Assembly: GCA_947626225.1 (NCBI GenBank)
Contig: CANQRH010000003.1
Coordinates: 223,363-287,362 of the forward strand
Length of the DNA: 64,000 nucleotides
From: Candidatus Gastranaerophilales bacterium
GTDB taxonomy: Bacteria > Cyanobacteriota > Vampirovibrionia > Gastranaerophilales > Gastranaerophilaceae
Reading direction: 5' to 3'
The notes below the pieces were generated by a model, which saw nothing but the letters and a program-made list of their open reading frames with translations, ran no database searches and had not been told where the DNA came from. A program made the translations under genes and the position numbers. The first letter of the stretch is position 1, and every line of letters begins with the position of its first letter. This document shows positions 63,045-64,000 of the stretch, in pieces.

Positions 63045-63434
63045 ATGGCAATTTCAAACATTCACGAAACTTTGTTACTTTACACAAAACAAAAAGCTTT
63101 ACTTAATGACAAACTTTCTTCTAATATGATGAATTTGTTGAACAATACAAAACAGATTGCATCGTGTCAGCAAATGTATAACGATCAGATTAATGATATT
63201 TATTTCAACTACTACGAAAGTGATCCCGAAAATTATGATATATTAATCGAAAGAGCGGAACAGGATCATGAACTGGAACTTGCAAATCTTAATTCTTGGG
63301 AAGAAGAATTAGAGCTTGAAAAAAATAACCTTGAAACTCAATTAAACGAAATCAACACATTTGAAAGCAGCTGGACAAAACTCCTTCAAACAAATATAAA
63401 GAGCGACTTCTCATACGGCGGAGCTCAACAATAA
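63045..63434 (+). CDS. Small coiled-coil protein of unknown function
   Basis: A 129-residue protein that begins MAISNIHETLLLYTKQKALL after a purine-rich GAGGACGAGAGAG site; an in-frame ATG at 62973 has none. It is nearly all helical with heptad-like stretches (LELANLNSWEEELELEKNNL). It has no signal peptide or membrane helix. It is closed by an almost perfectly palindromic terminator and lies divergent from the four-domain regulator, so that regulator could control it. No family is recognised. Confidence 0.7.
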   Translation: MAISNIHETLLLYTKQKALLNDKLSSNMMNLLNNTKQIASCQQMYNDQINDIYFNYYESDPENYDILIERAEQDHELELANLNSWEEELELEKNNLETQLNEINTFESSWTKLLQTNIKSDFSYGGAQQ

Positions 63435-63462
63435 AAAAAGCGGTTTTAAAACCGCTTTTTTT
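63433..63462. terminator. Perfectly palindromic intrinsic terminator
   Basis: A 30-base palindrome, with A7-GCGGTTTT followed by its exact complement AAAACCGC-T7, overlapping the stop codon of the coiled-coil gene. It can act on either strand. Confidence 0.88.
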
Positions 63463-63477
63463 ATGTATTATATTATT

Positions 63478-64000
63478 ATGTTAGAAAACGGAGAGAAACT
63501 GGCAGCTTTTATTGTACCAACCGGTGTAGGAGCTTCTATAGGCGGATATGCCGGAGATGCATCTGTTTATGCACGCAGACTTGCCCGAAAATCCCGATTG
63601 ATTGTCAACCCGAATGTCGTTAATGCGGGCGGATTTTCAGGGATTACGGATAATATGCTTTATGTTGAAGGATATTCATTGGATGAATTTTTTAAGGGAA
63701 ATTTAAAACTAAAACCTTCTAAACATAACAAAATAGGTATTCTTTTCGATAAAAGCATTCCGCAGGATGTCATGAATGTTCATATAAATACGGTTAATGC
63801 GGTCAAATGCATTTACGGAGTAAATATCGGCGCAACTGCAGTTACCGAAGAAGATGTGGGAGTGGAATTTAAAATATACGAAAGCGGAATATCATCAGGC
63901 TGTGTTAAAAATCAAAAAACACTGCTTGAAGGTGCAAAAAAATTAATTGCACAAGGCTGCGATGCAATTGCAATTGTATGTATGTTTGAAAATTCCGATG
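63478..64000 (+). CDS. DUF3326 family protein, 5' part
   Basis: An open frame from ATG 63478 to the window edge (174 codons seen), starting MLENGEKLAAFIVPTGVGAS. It matches the DUF3326 proteins common in Cyanobacteria and plants: PTGVGASIGGYAGDASVYAR, NPNVVNAGGFSG, LYVEGYSLDEFF, and KIGILFDKSIPQDV. The function is not known. TATTAT (63466-63471) lies six bases before the ATG and no ribosome site is visible, so the mRNA may be leaderless. The 3' end lies outside the window. Confidence 0.8.
   Translation, partial: MLENGEKLAAFIVPTGVGASIGGYAGDASVYARRLARKSRLIVNPNVVNAGGFSGITDNMLYVEGYSLDEFFKGNLKLKPSKHNKIGILFDKSIPQDVMNVHINTVNAVKCIYGVNIGATAVTEEDVGVEFKIYESGISSGCVKNQKTLLEGAKKLIAQGCDAIAIVCMFENSD

Overview
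The window looks like a chromosomal segment of a low-GC, diderm, anaerobic bacterium from the non-photosynthetic sister lineage of Cyanobacteria (Melainabacteria/Vampirovibrionia, probably a gut Gastranaerophilales). The clues are indirect. ATP synthase beta and epsilon form a detached two-gene unit, as in Cyanobacteria. A DUF3326-type gene, typical of Cyanobacteria, closes the window. A very large AsmA/TamB-like protein, an MCE/MlaD-like protein and a heptosyltransferase-like GT9 enzyme imply an outer membrane. A rubredoxin, rubrerythrin and flavodiiron cluster implies an anaerobe. No tRNA, rRNA, insertion sequence or CRISPR array was seen.

Layout. 0-5 kb: lipid-linked peptidoglycan synthesis and septal growth (murF end, mraY, murD, ftsW, murG). 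5-9.7 kb: opposite-strand AsmA-like giant and a ribbon-helix-helix regulator. 9.9-13.4 kb: pyrH-frr-cdsA-rnc-rpe, mostly overlapping genes. 13.3-19.6 kb: small unknown proteins, a flavoprotein, HlyC/CorC protein, phosphoesterase, rqcP, short tspO, ilvE. 19.6-22.6 kb: oxygen/peroxide defence operon from a near-consensus promoter, then purine nucleoside phosphorylase and an rpoZ-like gene. 22.7-27.7 kb: MCE protein, upp, prfA-ylxR-infB. 27.8-34.9 kb: era, an AMIN-like exported protein with a lipoprotein binding protein, a response regulator, speD, rpsP. 35-43 kb: atpDC, split chromate transporter, comM-like ATPase, GT9 enzyme, a prepilin facing an XRE regulator, SDR, secG, NrtR-like regulator. 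43.4-46.7 kb: a transglycosylase-like protein and minCDE.

46.7-48.8 kb is a small accessory island between the min operon and the ribosomal genes. Two near-identical 115-bp copies of a promoter-bearing repeat, each ending in four AGCAT units, drive two unrelated small genes (the second is frame-broken) and flank a MntA/HepT-type toxin-antitoxin pair. 48.8-57.6 kb is the S10/spc ribosomal protein cluster, from rpsJ to rplR. It is cut between rpsN and rpsH by a strong terminator, a new promoter and a structured leader, and it stops after rplR with no rpsE, rpmD, rplO or secY. 57.7-64 kb holds a dnaJ with half a zinc finger, rbfA-truB, two envelope proteins, a HicB-like protein, a regulator with four tandem GntR-type helix-turn-helix domains, a coiled-coil protein and the start of the DUF3326 gene.

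Two genome-wide habits stand out. First, several genes have a TATAAT-like -10 box ending six or seven bases before the start codon and no Shine-Dalgarno sequence, often as TG-n-TATAAT-nGGGTT-ATG; these look like leaderless transcripts. Second, convergent gene pairs repeatedly overlap by a few bases with no terminator between them.
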